DNA of 64,000 bases from Flocculibacter collagenilyticus. GTDB lineage: Bacteria; Pseudomonadota; Gammaproteobacteria; Enterobacterales; Alteromonadaceae. The notes beneath the pieces are model-generated. The model saw nothing but the letters and a program-made list of their open reading frames with translations. It did no database searches and was not told where the DNA came from. Both the position numbers and the translations under genes were made by a program. The stretch covers positions 1,922,001 to 1,986,000 of the forward strand of contig NZ_CP059888.1 of assembly GCF_016469335.1 (NCBI RefSeq), written 5' to 3'. This document shows, piece by piece, positions 17,980 to 28,127 of the stretch; position 1 is the first letter of the stretch, and every line of letters begins with the position of its first letter.

Positions 17980-20706
17980 CTACTCTTCGTTTGAACCATC
18001 GACGTTATTAGCGTCTTCAGGTCCATTTTCTGGATGCTGTTGCTGAGCTGATGTTTCTTCGCTACCTACTTCAGTTGCGTTTTCATCATCTTCATCAATT
18101 TGTTCATCAGAACATTGCATCTCATCGATTCTTTGTAAGCCAACTACATGTTCGTTTTCAGCAGTTCGAATTAGAATCACACCTTGTGTGTTTCTGCCTA
18201 CTACTGACACTTCATGAACACGTGTACGTACTAATGTACCTTGGTCACTAATTAACATCATTTCATCATTATCTGTAACCTGAATAGCACCTACAACGTT
18301 ACCATTTCTTTCAGATACTTTTATTGAAACAACGCCTTGAGTTGCACGGCTCTTGGCTGGGTATTCTTCTAGTGGTGTACGCTTACCGTAACCATTTTCA
18401 GTTACCGTAAGAATTTGTCCTTCATCATTTGGAATGATAAGTGACTTAACCGTATCACCTTCTTTAAGTTTAATACCTCTTACACCTGCGGCTGTTCTTC
18501 CCATTGGACGCAGAGCAAGCATCTCTTCACCTGTTTCAGGGTCGATTTTAACTTCACCTGTTTCAGAATCTCTTACTTTTTCGTTAAAACGAACAACTTT
18601 ACCAAAAGCAGAGAATAGCATGATGTCGTTTTCACCATTTGTGATATCTGCACCAATAAGTTGATCATCATCACGAAGGTTAACAGCTATAATACCGTTC
18701 GCTCTTGGGCGAGAGTATGCAGTTAGTGGTGTTTTCTTAACGGTACCTTGCGCAGTTGCCATTAAGATGTATTTATTTTCTTCGTACTCTCTAACAGGAA
18801 GAATCGTGGTAATTTTCTCGCCTTCATCTAAAGGCAATAAATTAACGATAGGCTTGCCTCTTGCCGTACGCGTTGCCAGCGGTAATTGGTAAACTTTTAA
18901 CCAATATAATTTACCAGCATTAGAGAAACATAAGATGGTGTCATGCGTATTAGCTACCAATAGTTTTTCGATGAAATCTTCGTCTTTCATCTTAGTTGCT
19001 GACTTACCTTTACCACCACGACGCTGAGCTTCATAGTCAGATAATGGCTGGTACTTACAGTAACCTTCATGTGATAGTGTTACGACAACATCTTCTTCAG
19101 AAATTAAGTCTTCAAGACTAATGTCGTGTGAAGCAGCTTGAATATCTGTTCTTCGCTCATCACCATATACTGTTTTCACTTCAACTAGTTCGTCACGAAT
19201 AACTTCCATTAAACGGTCTGGACTAGCAAGAATGTGTAATAACTCAGCAATTAAATCTAATAGCTCTTTGTATTCGCCAATAATTTTTTCGTGTTCAAGA
19301 CCAGTAAGTTTATGTAAACGTAAGTCTAAAATGGCTTGTGCTTGCTGTTCAGTTAAGAAATATAACCCGTCACGAATACCGAATTCTGGCTCTAACCACT
19401 CAGGACGTGAAGGATTATCTTCACCCGCACGCTCAATCATTGCTTGAACAGCACCTAAGTCCCAACCTTTAGCTGTTAATGCAATTTTTGCTTCAGCCGG
19501 TGTTGGTGATGTTTTAATAAGCTCAATAATAGGATCGATATTAGCAAGTGCGATCGCTAAACCTTCTAAGATATGTGCTCTGTCGCGGGCTTTTCTTAGG
19601 TCATATACAGTTCTACGTGTAACAACTTCGCGGCGGTGAGTAACAAATGCTTCAAGCATTTCTTTTAGATTGAATAGCTTAGGCTGGCCATCTGCTAAGG
19701 CAACTAAGTTCATGCCGAATACAGTTTGCATTTGTGTTTGCGCATATAAGTTGTTAAGAATAACTTCGCCAACTTCGCCGCGCTTCACTTCAATAACAAT
19801 ACGCATTCCGTCTTTATCAGACTCATCACGTAATGCACTGATGCCTTCAATCTTTTTATCTTTAACTAATTCTGCAATTTTTTCGATTAGACGCGCTTTG
19901 TTAACTTGATATGGTATTTCACTAACAACAATAGTTTCGCGGTTAGTTTTTTCGTTAACTTCTATTTCAGCGCTGGCGCGCATATAAACTTTACCACGAC
20001 CCGTTTTATATGCGTCTTCAATGCCTTTTTTACCATTGATAATAGCAGCAGTTGGGAAGTCTGGACCTGGAATATATTCCATCAACTCATCAATTGTGAT
20101 GTCTTGATTTTGAATTAACGCAAGGCAGCCATTAATCACTTCATTTAAATTATGAGGTGGGATGTTTGTTGCCATACCAACAGCAATACCAGAAGAGCCA
20201 TTCACTAATAACGCTGGCACCTTAGTAGGTAACACTGCAGGAATATTTTCAGTTCCGTCATAGTTAGGAACAAAGTCGACAGTTTCTTTACCTAAATCTG
20301 CTAATAGTTCGTGCGCAATTTTAGCCATTCTGATTTCGGTATAACGCATTGCTGCCGCGGCATCGCCATCAACAGAACCAAAGTTACCTTGACCATCAAC
20401 TAACATGTAACGAAGAGAGAAAGGTTGAGCCATACGAACAATGGTGTCGTAAACTGCGCTATCACCATGAGGGTGATATTTACCGATTACGTCACCAACA
20501 ATACGTGCAGATTTTTTGTAAGGTTTGTTCCAGTCGTTGCTTAATTCGTTCATTGCAAATAGAACGCGGCGATGGACAGGTTTTAAGCCATCTCTAACGT
20601 CTGGTAAGGCACGACCAACGATTACGCTCATTGCATAATCTAGATACGAGTTTTTTAACTCATCTTCAATGTTGATCGGAAGAATTTCTTTTGCCAAATC
20701 TGTCAT
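17980..20706 (-). CDS. gyrA: DNA gyrase subunit A
   Basis: A 908-aa breakage-reunion subunit of gyrase. The catalytic tyrosine is Y122 (AMRYTEIRM). The quinolone-resistance region [10 protein letters not shown] has S83 and D87, the susceptible-type residues. The C-terminal domain has beta-pinwheel blades and the GyrA-box QRRGGKGK. The C-terminal tail (about 860-908) is acidic and Asn/Glu-rich, longer than in E. coli (875 aa total), a common variable region. It is divergent from ubiG across 235 bp, with its terminator immediately downstream. Confidence 0.97.
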   Translation of the reverse strand: MTDLAKEILPINIEDELKNSYLDYAMSVIVGRALPDVRDGLKPVHRRVLFAMNELSNDWNKPYKKSARIVGDVIGKYHPHGDSAVYDTIVRMAQPFSLRYMLVDGQGNFGSVDGDAAAAMRYTEIRMAKIAHELLADLGKETVDFVPNYDGTENIPAVLPTKVPALLVNGSSGIAVGMATNIPPHNLNEVINGCLALIQNQDITIDELMEYIPGPDFPTAAIINGKKGIEDAYKTGRGKVYMRASAEIEVNEKTNRETIVVSEIPYQVNKARLIEKIAELVKDKKIEGISALRDESDKDGMRIVIEVKRGEVGEVILNNLYAQTQMQTVFGMNLVALADGQPKLFNLKEMLEAFVTHRREVVTRRTVYDLRKARDRAHILEGLAIALANIDPIIELIKTSPTPAEAKIALTAKGWDLGAVQAMIERAGEDNPSRPEWLEPEFGIRDGLYFLTEQQAQAILDLRLHKLTGLEHEKIIGEYKELLDLIAELLHILASPDRLMEVIRDELVEVKTVYGDERRTDIQAASHDISLEDLISEEDVVVTLSHEGYCKYQPLSDYEAQRRGGKGKSATKMKDEDFIEKLLVANTHDTILCFSNAGKLYWLKVYQLPLATRTARGKPIVNLLPLDEGEKITTILPVREYEENKYILMATAQGTVKKTPLTAYSRPRANGIIAVNLRDDDQLIGADITNGENDIMLFSAFGKVVRFNEKVRDSETGEVKIDPETGEEMLALRPMGRTAAGVRGIKLKEGDTVKSLIIPNDEGQILTVTENGYGKRTPLEEYPAKSRATQGVVSIKVSERNGNVVGAIQVTDNDEMMLISDQGTLVRTRVHEVSVVGRNTQGVILIRTAENEHVVGLQRIDEMQCSDEQIDEDDENATEVGSEETSAQQQHPENGPEDANNVDGSNEE

Positions 20707-20941
20707 ATAAAGAATATTCCCTGATACTCAATTTTACTACTATACAAGCGATGAAAAGGAGTCTCATCACTTAATAAGAAGATAATTATTATTTTAAATA
20801 AGACAGCAATTCTAACACAATATAACTACTGATCTAGTCTTTTATAGGCGCTAGAAATTTAAGCGCAAATATAAAATTTTAATGAGTTAATTCACTAAAA
20901 AAAGTAAGATAGCTAAAATTCTAATTTTTACAGTATATGTC

Positions 20942-21667
20942 ATGACTCAAATAGAAAAACTTACCCACCCAAATGTAGATTTAACCGAAATTGCAAAATT
21001 TGAAAGTATCGCGTCGCGTTGGTGGGATTTAGACGGTGAGTTTAAGCCCCTACATGAAATTAACCCGTTAAGGTTAGACTTTATCGCTGACAACTGTAAT
21101 GGCCTATTTGATAAAACAATATTGGATGTTGGCTGTGGAGGCGGAATTTTAGCTGAAAGCATGGCTAAACTTGGCGCTAATGTTACAGGCATCGATATGG
21201 GTGAAGAGCCATTACAGGTTGCTCGCCTGCATGGATTAGAAGCTAATGTTAAAGTGTCTTATGAAAAAACAACCGCTGAAGAATTTGCTATTGAGCATCC
21301 AGAGCAATTTGATGTTGTGACCTGTATGGAAATGCTTGAGCACGTCCCCTACCCTGAACAAATTATTCAGTCGTGTGCAAGTTTAGTAAAACCCGGTGGA
21401 AAGGTGTTTTTTTCAACATTAAATAAAACCTTAAAATCTTATTTATTTGCAATTGTCGGTGCAGAAAAAGTATTAAAGCTTGTACCAGACGGCACGCATG
21501 ACCATAAGAAGTTTATTAAACCGTCAGTACTCATCAACTGGGCAGAACAAGCAGGACTCAAAGTCAAAGGGATCACCGGCTTAAGTTATAATCCGTTGAA
21601 TCAAACTTACTCATTAGGCAATGATGTTGATGTTAACTACATTTTGCATTGCGAGAAGCTAATATAA
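20942..21667 (+). CDS. ubiG: Ubiquinone biosynthesis O-methyltransferase UbiG
   Basis: A 241-aa class I SAM-dependent methyltransferase carrying out both O-methylations in ubiquinone synthesis. The SAM motif LDVGCGGG is at 61-68, followed by GIDMGEE (acidic ribose contact). The N-terminal [25 protein letters not shown] is the UbiG hallmark, and [14 protein letters not shown] is the conserved membrane-association stretch. It is divergent from gyrA, an order seen in many gammaproteobacteria. The stop overlaps the next gene's ATG (TAATG), implying coupled translation. Confidence 0.95.
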   Translation: MTQIEKLTHPNVDLTEIAKFESIASRWWDLDGEFKPLHEINPLRLDFIADNCNGLFDKTILDVGCGGGILAESMAKLGANVTGIDMGEEPLQVARLHGLEANVKVSYEKTTAEEFAIEHPEQFDVVTCMEMLEHVPYPEQIIQSCASLVKPGGKVFFSTLNKTLKSYLFAIVGAEKVLKLVPDGTHDHKKFIKPSVLINWAEQAGLKVKGITGLSYNPLNQTYSLGNDVDVNYILHCEKLI

Positions 21668-22353
21668 TGACGACCAAAAGCAACAACATAACCCAAACCA
21701 CAAAATCTTATGAATGTGTGTTATTCGATTTAGACGGCACATTACTAGACACAGCTGATGACTTAGGTGGTGCATTAAATATAGTACTAGCGAAACATGG
21801 TTTTAACGCTGTTCCAGCAAAACAATATAGACTTGAGGCTTCTAACGGTTCTGCAGGACTACTAAAGTTAGGTTTTGGCGATAAATTGGCAGAATATGAC
21901 TTCAATGTTTTAAAACAAACTTTCCTAGCAGAATATGAAGCGAATATTGCGACGCATTCAAGGTTGTATGACGGCGTCGAACAATGCATTCAATTTTTAG
22001 AAGCTAATAATATTAGCTGGGGGATTGTGACTAATAAACCAGCATATCTGACAGAATTATTAATTGAAAAAATTAGCTTTTTACAAAAAGCCAACGTTGT
22101 GGTTTGCGGAGACACGTTACCTGTTGCAAAACCTCATCCCGATCCCATTTTACATGCAACGCAGCAGTTAAGTATGAATACTGACGCTACTTTATATGTA
22201 GGTGACGCATTACGTGACATGCAAGCCGGTAAGGCCGCTAACATGGATACATGCGCAGCATTATGGGGCTATGTTAGTGAAGATGAAGTACATAGCTGGC
22301 CTGCAGATTATATATTGAGCGATATTTCTCAGCTTACAACTATTGTGCAATGA
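21667..22353 (+). CDS. HAD-family phosphatase (phosphoglycolate phosphatase Gph or MurNAc-6-phosphate phosphatase MupP)
   Basis: A 228-aa HAD-superfamily phosphatase. The nucleophile motif LFDLDGTLLDT puts D21 and D23 in place. Motif II (VTNK), the motif III lysine (AKPHPDP) and motif IV (YVGDALRDMQAG) are all intact, with an alpha-helical cap between. The start is the ATG at 21667, sharing one base with the ubiG stop and preceded by GAGAAG; the longer reading from 21649 lies inside ubiG. The usual automatic name is Gph, but a ubiG-linked enzyme of this type next to gyrA is MupP in Pseudomonas, which recycles cell-wall MurNAc-6-phosphate. Sequence alone does not settle this. Confidence 0.85.
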   Translation: MTTKSNNITQTTKSYECVLFDLDGTLLDTADDLGGALNIVLAKHGFNAVPAKQYRLEASNGSAGLLKLGFGDKLAEYDFNVLKQTFLAEYEANIATHSRLYDGVEQCIQFLEANNISWGIVTNKPAYLTELLIEKISFLQKANVVVCGDTLPVAKPHPDPILHATQQLSMNTDATLYVGDALRDMQAGKAANMDTCAALWGYVSEDEVHSWPADYILSDISQLTTIVQ

Positions 22354-22427
22354 TTTTCACCTATCTTAAGATGACTTACGTTACAACTTTTTTTAGGTCA
22401 TAAAGTACAGAATTAGTCAAAAAAAAG

Positions 22428-22463
22428 GCTTGAATTTTTTCATGAAATTCGAGCTTTTTTTTT
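22428..22463 (+). terminator. Intrinsic terminator after the HAD phosphatase
   Basis: GCTTGAATTT pairs with AAATTCGAGC (one G-U) around a 7-nt loop and is followed by nine T. Confidence 0.85.
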
Positions 22464-22521
22464 CATAAAAAAAGTTTGTTTTTTTTTAATTGGTCTTGCT
22501 ATTTTCGCCTGAGAAAAGTCC

Positions 22522-22571
22522 GCTTGATTTGATGGGTTAGTAGCTACTAACATGGTTATTTTTCATCAAGC
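22522..22571. repeat. Nested palindrome in the nrdA upstream region
   Basis: A perfect 16-bp palindrome GTTAGTAGCTACTAAC (22536-22551) is enclosed by outer arms GCTTGAT (22522-22528) and ATCAAGC (22565-22571). It lies in the 564-bp gap between the phosphatase and nrdA (22354-22917), after the terminator and before the candidate NrdR boxes. It could be an operator for a dimeric regulator or a cruciform. The rest of the gap is AT-rich and holds no gene. Confidence 0.5.
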
Positions 22572-22627
22572 AAGGCAACTTGAAAAAATCCAATTTCCAC
22601 TCTATCTTGTGATTCCGTACCGAGTTA

Positions 22628-22643
22628 CCCCTATATGTAGTGT
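22628..22643 (+). promoter_or_regulatory. Candidate NrdR box 1
   Basis: CCCCTATATGTAGTGT matches the right 13 positions of the NrdR consensus acaCwAtATaTwGtgt with one difference. It lies about 280 bp upstream of nrdA. NrdR represses ribonucleotide reductase genes when dATP is high. Confidence 0.5.
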
Positions 22644-22711
22644 ATATTCAATTATCGGTAGGTTTTTAACCTATCCATAATTCTTCAACACGCTGTGCGC
22701 TAATAAAATAA

Positions 22712-22727
22712 TAAATACGTATAGGGT
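22712..22727 (-). promoter_or_regulatory. Candidate NrdR box 2
   Basis: The TACGTATAGGG core is an inverted, slightly weaker copy of box 1 (11 of 12 core positions agree). The centres are 84 bp apart, which is eight helical turns. Confidence 0.4.
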
Positions 22728-22917
22728 AATAATACGAATCAAGATTAATATTTGTTTTTATTTACGCCTCACATCACTAATTTAGTAATGCAATTTTGTC
22801 TTGCATGGAATTAGCGAGCTGAGGTCGTTGTTAATCAATTACTTAATCTAATTTGTACGTAAATCACACAATAAAAATTAACCAATAAACCTCATATTGA
22901 TATTGTAGGCAGGTAAC

Positions 22918-25203
22918 ATGAATCAAAGTTTGTCCGTTACTAAACGTGATGGTAATAAGGAACCGTTAGATCTTGATAAAATCCACCGTGTTATCACTTG
23001 GGCCGCTGAAGGTTTAAGTAATGTTTCTGTTTCTCAAGTAGAAATAAAATCACATATACAGTTTTACGATGGCATTAAAAGTGAAGACATTCATGAAACC
23101 ATTATTAAAGCAGCGGCAGACTTAATCTCTAAAGAAACGCCTGACTACCAATATTTGGCAGCAAGATTAGCTATTTTCCACCTAAGAAAAAAAGCGTATG
23201 GGCGTTTTGAGCCGCCAACGCTATACCAACATGTTGTGGGGATGGTAGAGAAAAACCGTTACGACTCTCACATTCTTGCAGATTATTCAAAAGCTGAATT
23301 AGATGAAATGGATAGCTTTTTAGATCACAGCCGCGATCTTAATTTTAGCTATGCAGCCGTTAAACAGCTTGAAGGTAAATACCTTGTTCAGAATCGTGTT
23401 ACTGGCGATATTTTTGAAAGTGCACAGTTCTTATATATCCTAGTTGCGGCATGTTTGTTCTCTAAATACGATAGGTCTAATCGTATGGATTACATTCGTC
23501 GTTTTTACGATGCAACATCTCAGTTCAAAATATCGTTGCCAACTCCAATTATGGCAGGCGTAAGAACACCTACCCGCCAATTTAGTTCATGTGTACTTAT
23601 TGAATGCGACGATAGCCTAGATTCAATTAATGCCACAGCAAGCTCCATTGTCAAATACGTAAGCCAACGCGCAGGAATTGGCATTAACGCAGGTAGAATC
23701 CGTGCATTAGGTAGCACTATTCGTAACGGTGAAGCATTTCATACAGGCTGTATTCCGTTTTATAAGTATTTTCAAACAGCGGTTAAAAGCTGTTCGCAAG
23801 GTGGTGTGCGCGGTGGTGCTGCAACTTTGTTTTATCCACTATGGCATTTAGAAGTAGAATCGTTATTAGTACTTAAAAACAACCGCGGTGTTGAAGAAAA
23901 CCGTGTGCGTCACATGGATTACGGCGTTCAGTTTAATAAAACGATGTATTCGCGCTTGATTAAAGATGATTACATTACATTATTTAGTCCTTCAGATGTG
24001 CCAGGTTTATACGATGCCTTCTTTGAAGACCAAGATAAATTTGAAGCGTTGTATGTGAAATACGAAAACGACTCTTCAATACGCAAGAAAAGAATTAAAG
24101 CATTAGAGCTATTTTCTTTGTTTATGCAAGAGCGTGCCAGCACTGGCCGCATTTATTTGCAAAACGTTGACCACTGTAATACGCACAGCCCATTTGATTC
24201 TAAAGTAGCGCCAGTTAAACAATCTAACTTATGTTTGGAAATTGCCTTACCTACTAAACCGCTGAATAACATTAACGATGAAAATGGTGAAATTGCACTT
24301 TGTACACTTTCTGCATTTAACTTAGGCGCGATTAACTCGCTTGATGATTTAGAAGAATTAGCTGATTTAGCAGTCAGAGCGCTAGATAGTTTGTTGGACT
24401 ATCAAGATTATCCGATGGAAGCGGCTCGTCAAGGTTCGATGGCACGTCGTACATTAGGTATTGGTGTTATCAACTATGCCTACTATTTAGCTAAAAATGG
24501 CGTTAAATATTCTGACGGCAGTGCAAATGGTTTAACGCATAAAACCTTTGAAGCGATTCAATATTACCTATTAAAGGCATCTAATAATTTAGCCAAAGAA
24601 GTAGGTGCTTGCCCTAAATTTCATGAAACAACGTATGCAAAAGGCTTGCTACCAATTGATACGTATAAAAAAGATTTAGACCAAATTTGTGATGAGCCAC
24701 TTCATCTTGACTGGAATACACTACGTACAGATATTGTTGAGCACGGTTTAAGAAACTCAACACTTTCAGCGTTAATGCCATCTGAAACGTCGTCACAAAT
24801 TTCGAATGCTACAAACGGTATTGAACCACCGCGCGGTCATATTTCAGTTAAATCTAGTAAAGACGGTGTACTCAAACAAGTAGTACCGGAATATGACAAA
24901 CTCAAAGATGCGTATGAATTATTGTGGGATATTCCAAATAATAATGGATACATTCAACTAGTTGGGTTAATGCAAAAGTTTGTTGACCAAGCAATTTCAG
25001 CAAATACTAATTATGATCCAAATAAATTTGATCAAGGCAAAGTTCCTATGAAGCTGTTAATCAAAGACTTATTAACCGCTTACAAGATGGGTTTAAAAAC
25101 CTTGTACTATCATAATACCCGTGACGGTGCATCTGATGAGCAAGAAGAATTAAAAGTCGAAAAAGAAGACGATGATTGCGCAGGCGGTGCTTGTAAAATA
25201 TAA
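22918..25203 (+). CDS. nrdA: Class Ia ribonucleoside-diphosphate reductase, alpha subunit
   Basis: A 761-aa NrdA, the same length as E. coli, reducing NDPs to dNDPs with NrdB. An N-terminal ATP-cone (about 5-95) senses ATP and dATP. Catalytic-site cysteines are visible in QFSSCVLIE, SNLCLEIALPTK and ALCTLSAFN. The mobile C-terminal redox pair is in DDCAGGACKI. The PSETSSQISNATNGIEPPR motif of class Ia is present. It heads nrdA-nrdB-yfaE, with a 58-bp gap to nrdB. The long upstream region carries candidate NrdR boxes. Confidence 0.97.
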   Translation: MNQSLSVTKRDGNKEPLDLDKIHRVITWAAEGLSNVSVSQVEIKSHIQFYDGIKSEDIHETIIKAAADLISKETPDYQYLAARLAIFHLRKKAYGRFEPPTLYQHVVGMVEKNRYDSHILADYSKAELDEMDSFLDHSRDLNFSYAAVKQLEGKYLVQNRVTGDIFESAQFLYILVAACLFSKYDRSNRMDYIRRFYDATSQFKISLPTPIMAGVRTPTRQFSSCVLIECDDSLDSINATASSIVKYVSQRAGIGINAGRIRALGSTIRNGEAFHTGCIPFYKYFQTAVKSCSQGGVRGGAATLFYPLWHLEVESLLVLKNNRGVEENRVRHMDYGVQFNKTMYSRLIKDDYITLFSPSDVPGLYDAFFEDQDKFEALYVKYENDSSIRKKRIKALELFSLFMQERASTGRIYLQNVDHCNTHSPFDSKVAPVKQSNLCLEIALPTKPLNNINDENGEIALCTLSAFNLGAINSLDDLEELADLAVRALDSLLDYQDYPMEAARQGSMARRTLGIGVINYAYYLAKNGVKYSDGSANGLTHKTFEAIQYYLLKASNNLAKEVGACPKFHETTYAKGLLPIDTYKKDLDQICDEPLHLDWNTLRTDIVEHGLRNSTLSALMPSETSSQISNATNGIEPPRGHISVKSSKDGVLKQVVPEYDKLKDAYELLWDIPNNNGYIQLVGLMQKFVDQAISANTNYDPNKFDQGKVPMKLLIKDLLTAYKMGLKTLYYHNTRDGASDEQEELKVEKEDDDCAGGACKI

Positions 25204-25261
25204 CGAATAACAGGCTGTCTGATGGCAGCCTTATTTACTTAAGGCTTTAGGGCATTTATTA

Positions 25262-26392
25262 ATGAAGTTTACTACGTTCAATCCAACAAATAATAATCCT
25301 TTATTAGAGCCGATGTTTTTCGGCAACCCTGTTAATGTTTCGCGTTATGATCAGCAAAAACATGCTATTTTTGAAAAATTAATCGAAAAGCAATTATCGT
25401 TCTTTTGGCGTCCAGAAGAAGTAGATGTGAGTAAAGATCGTATCGACTTTCAGCAGATGACGAATAGCGAACGTCATATCTTTATTTCAAATTTAAAGTA
25501 TCAAACACTGCTTGATTCAATTCAGGGGCGTAGTCCTAATATTGCCCTACTTCCTATTGTATCTACACCAGAACTTGAAACATGGATAGAGACTTGGGCG
25601 TTTAGCGAAACGATTCATAGCCGTTCTTACACACATATATTGCGTAACTTATTTACTGATCCTAGTGAAATATTTGAAGACATTGTATTAAACGAAGAAA
25701 TTCAAAAGCGTGCTTCAGATATTTCTCAGTTCTACGACGAGCTTATTTTCTATACACAGCTTTGGCAGACACAAGGTGAAGGTACTCATACCGTTGGCGG
25801 TAAAGAGTATAAAGTTACTATGCGTAAGCTAAAAGAATTACTCTTTTTATGTGTAAACTCCGTCAATGCGCTTGAAGCGATTCGCTTCTACGTGAGTTTT
25901 GCTTGTACATTTGCGTTTGCAGAACGTGAAATGATGGAAGGCAACTCTAAAATTATTAAGCTAATTGCGCGTGATGAAAATCTTCATCTTACATCTACTC
26001 AGCATATTCTTAACTTGTGGGCGTCGGGCGAAGACGACCCTGAAATGAAAGAAATTTCTGATGAACTAGGGCCTCAAGCTTTCCAAATTTTTATGAAAGC
26101 AGTTGAACAAGAAAAGGCGTGGGCTAAGTATTTATTTAAAGACGGCTCAATGATTGGTCTTAACGAAGACATTCTTTGTCAATATGTGGAATACATTGCA
26201 AACCACCGTATGAGTGCGCTTGGTTATACACCACCGTTTGAGGTAAAAAGTAACCCACTGCCGTGGATGAATAAATACTTGGTGTCTGACAATGTACAAG
26301 TAGCCCCACAAGAGTCTGAAATAAGTTCTTACCTAGTTGGCCAAATTGATGCAGAAGTTGATGCTGCTGATTTTGGTGACTTTGACCTTTAA
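25262..26392 (+). CDS. nrdB: Class Ia ribonucleoside-diphosphate reductase, beta subunit
   Basis: A 376-aa NrdB (also 376 in E. coli), carrying the diiron centre and stable tyrosyl radical. The radical tyrosine is Y123 in [12 protein letters not shown], matching Y122 of E. coli. Iron ligands lie in [21 protein letters not shown] and [12 protein letters not shown]. The C-terminus, which docks on NrdA, ends in an acidic DFGDFDL tail. It is followed after 15 bp by the ferredoxin gene yfaE. Confidence 0.97.
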   Translation: MKFTTFNPTNNNPLLEPMFFGNPVNVSRYDQQKHAIFEKLIEKQLSFFWRPEEVDVSKDRIDFQQMTNSERHIFISNLKYQTLLDSIQGRSPNIALLPIVSTPELETWIETWAFSETIHSRSYTHILRNLFTDPSEIFEDIVLNEEIQKRASDISQFYDELIFYTQLWQTQGEGTHTVGGKEYKVTMRKLKELLFLCVNSVNALEAIRFYVSFACTFAFAEREMMEGNSKIIKLIARDENLHLTSTQHILNLWASGEDDPEMKEISDELGPQAFQIFMKAVEQEKAWAKYLFKDGSMIGLNEDILCQYVEYIANHRMSALGYTPPFEVKSNPLPWMNKYLVSDNVQVAPQESEISSYLVGQIDAEVDAADFGDFDL

Positions 26393-26407
26393 TAGATTTA
26401 GGTTCAA

Positions 26408-26665
26408 GTGCCGAAGATTAAACTAAATGGTGGTGATGCTGTAGTTGAATATACAGATAACCACCCTAACCTGCTTATAGCGTTAGAAAACGAGAATATT
26501 GAAGTCAATTATCACTGCCGCGAAGGATTCTGTGGTGCATGCCGTTGTAAATTAGTATCTGGAGAAGTGGTTTATAATCTTGAGCCATTGGCATTTGTTA
26601 GAAAAGGTGAAATTTTACTGTGTTGTAGTCAGCCTACTTCTGACATTGAAATAATTGTCGAATGA
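26408..26665 (+). CDS. yfaE: 2Fe-2S ferredoxin-like protein YfaE
   Basis: An 85-aa plant-type 2Fe-2S ferredoxin that maintains the NrdB diiron cofactor. Cluster cysteines are C37-x4-C42-x2-C45 (CREGFCGACRC) and C72 or C73 near the C-terminus (LLCCSQP). The start codon is GTG at 26408, 15 bp after the nrdB stop. The nrdA-nrdB-yfaE order is the standard enterobacterial and Alteromonadales operon. No clear terminator is seen after it. Confidence 0.92.
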   Translation: MPKIKLNGGDAVVEYTDNHPNLLIALENENIEVNYHCREGFCGACRCKLVSGEVVYNLEPLAFVRKGEILLCCSQPTSDIEIIVE

Positions 26666-27026
26666 AACCCACTTCATTTTATTTTCTTACTTTACCAATT
26701 CAAACCTACATACCTTATTGATTTAAAAAGCCAAATTTAGCCTACACGTAAGTTTGTTTATCGCTATCCGTGAAAAAATTACACTACGCTTGTTAATCTT
26801 TCAGCATTTTACATAAGGCTGCTGCATTTTTTAGGTAACCATTCACGCAGCTATACAATAATTATAGAAATACGTAAAATATTTTACTTTTTAGATATCA
26901 ACAACTTACATGTGGTGTTTTTTGTTTTTCTAGATTTTTTCCTGCTATTAAAACAACTTGGCCTAGAGCCTGCACTATCTAAACTGTACACAACAAAAAT
27001 TGTTAACACTAAGAAAGGAGCACACT
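26666..27026. other. 361-bp intergenic region without a gene
   Basis: AT-rich spacer between yfaE and the next plus-strand gene. I see no credible coding sequence, RNA gene or terminator hairpin. The last 20 bp carry the AAGGAG ribosome-binding site of the following gene, so its promoter should lie in this spacer. Confidence 0.5.
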
Positions 27027-27464
27027 ATGTCAAACCAAGTTGAGCATATTACCGATATTATCCAAGTTCTTAACAGTGGTATTGAATTTTACACAGAGGC
27101 ACAAAAGAAAGTTGACGATAGCGCACTAGCGGGTGTTTTCTCTCGTATGGTTAATGTAAAAACCATCGCAAAAGAGCAATTACAACCATTTGCAATTATT
27201 GAAGAAGGCGAGCGTGAAGATGGTTCTTCATTCGCGGTTGAAGCTCGTAAGTATTACACAAAAATGCTAACTGCCTTCTCTTCAAATGAAGAACATACAA
27301 TTATCAATCAACTTGAAGAAGTTGAAGATAAAACATTAGCAGAAATAAAAGCAGCGATGGAAAAAGATCAGCCGCTAGAGTGCCAAAAAACGCTGACAAA
27401 CGTATTAAACTCAATGCAGCAATGCCATGACGAAATGCTAGCGTTACAAAAAGCAACTAGCTAA
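27027..27464 (+). CDS. PA2169-family (DUF2383-like) four-helix-bundle protein
   Basis: A 145-aa, almost wholly helical protein beginning MSNQVEHITDIIQVLNSGIEFY. The pattern '..I..LN..I..L.DG...Y..A...V.D..L...F' is that of the PA2169/DUF2383 ferritin-like bundle proteins, which are often stress-linked and have no firm function. The start is ATG 27027, because AAAGGAG sits just upstream; an in-frame TTG at 27000 precedes that site. One copy only, closed by a good terminator, so it is a single-gene unit. It has no signal peptide and is probably cytosolic. Confidence 0.75.
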   Translation: MSNQVEHITDIIQVLNSGIEFYTEAQKKVDDSALAGVFSRMVNVKTIAKEQLQPFAIIEEGEREDGSSFAVEARKYYTKMLTAFSSNEEHTIINQLEEVEDKTLAEIKAAMEKDQPLECQKTLTNVLNSMQQCHDEMLALQKATS

Positions 27465-27488
27465 TATTCATTGAATAGCAAATAACAA

Positions 27489-27517
27489 TTTGGCCCGTTA
27501 ACTCGGGTCAAATTTTT
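27489..27517 (+). terminator. Intrinsic terminator after the bundle protein gene
   Basis: TTTGGCCCG pairs with CGGGTCAAA (one G-U) around a 6-nt loop and is followed by five T. Confidence 0.85.
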
Positions 27518-27581
27518 CTGTATTTGAGACTGCCGCAACATTACTACTCTTTCATTTCACAATTTTACTCTACAAACAAAA

Positions 27582-27890
27582 TCACACTTCAAATGGACCT
27601 TCTGGATAAGGTAACCCTACACCCCATTGCGCGAATAGGTAATTTCTGCATGTATCATATTCTGTGCCATCAGCAGCTAACCATTTAAACGGCTTGCCTT
27701 GGTTATCAATAATGCGACGATAACTTTCCATGACTCTATAGAGTTCATTATAAACTCCGCTAGACCTTAAACTCGGATCGCCTTTAAAGCCAAAAGCAAC
27801 AGCTGCAAAAGGCGTGATTAACACGCTCAATTCTTCAATTTCGAGTTTATCTAAGGCAGATTTAAAGAGGATCTCTCGACTGGTAACCAT
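27582..27890 (-). CDS. Hypothetical protein, 102 aa
   Basis: A small soluble protein with no signal peptide or membrane segment. It has a short helical N-terminus (REILFKSALDKLEIEEL), a mid-section FAAVAFGFKGDPSLRSSG, and a C-terminal stretch rich in aromatics (FKWLAADGTEYDTCRNYLFAQWG). I do not recognise the family. An AGGAG ribosome-binding site lies about 7 bp before the ATG. It stands alone, convergent with the bundle-protein gene and well separated from trhO. Confidence 0.6.
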   Translation of the reverse strand: MVTSREILFKSALDKLEIEELSVLITPFAAVAFGFKGDPSLRSSGVYNELYRVMESYRRIIDNQGKPFKWLAADGTEYDTCRNYLFAQWGVGLPYPEGPFEV

Positions 27891-28071
27891 GATTCGTTCT
27901 CCTCAACGAAATCATCTCGTAATAATAATATCGACAGACATTTCCATAAACATAAATTTATTTCGAGATGGCTAACTTGGTGTACATCAGTTATTAGTAA
28001 ATACCTACTACATGTGCGGTATGCACAATTAAATTCTAGTTGAGTTGTCGGCTACTCGCCAAAAAACAGAT

Positions 28072-28096
28072 ATAAAAAATGCGCCTAAAGGCGCAC
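28072..28096 (-). terminator. Intrinsic terminator after trhO
   Basis: On the minus strand, TGCGCC, TTTA and GGCGCA form a compact hairpin followed by six T, about 32 bp past the trhO stop. Confidence 0.85.
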
Positions 28097-28127
28097 TTCT
28101 TAGAATAAATTTAAATTAGTCTTGAAT

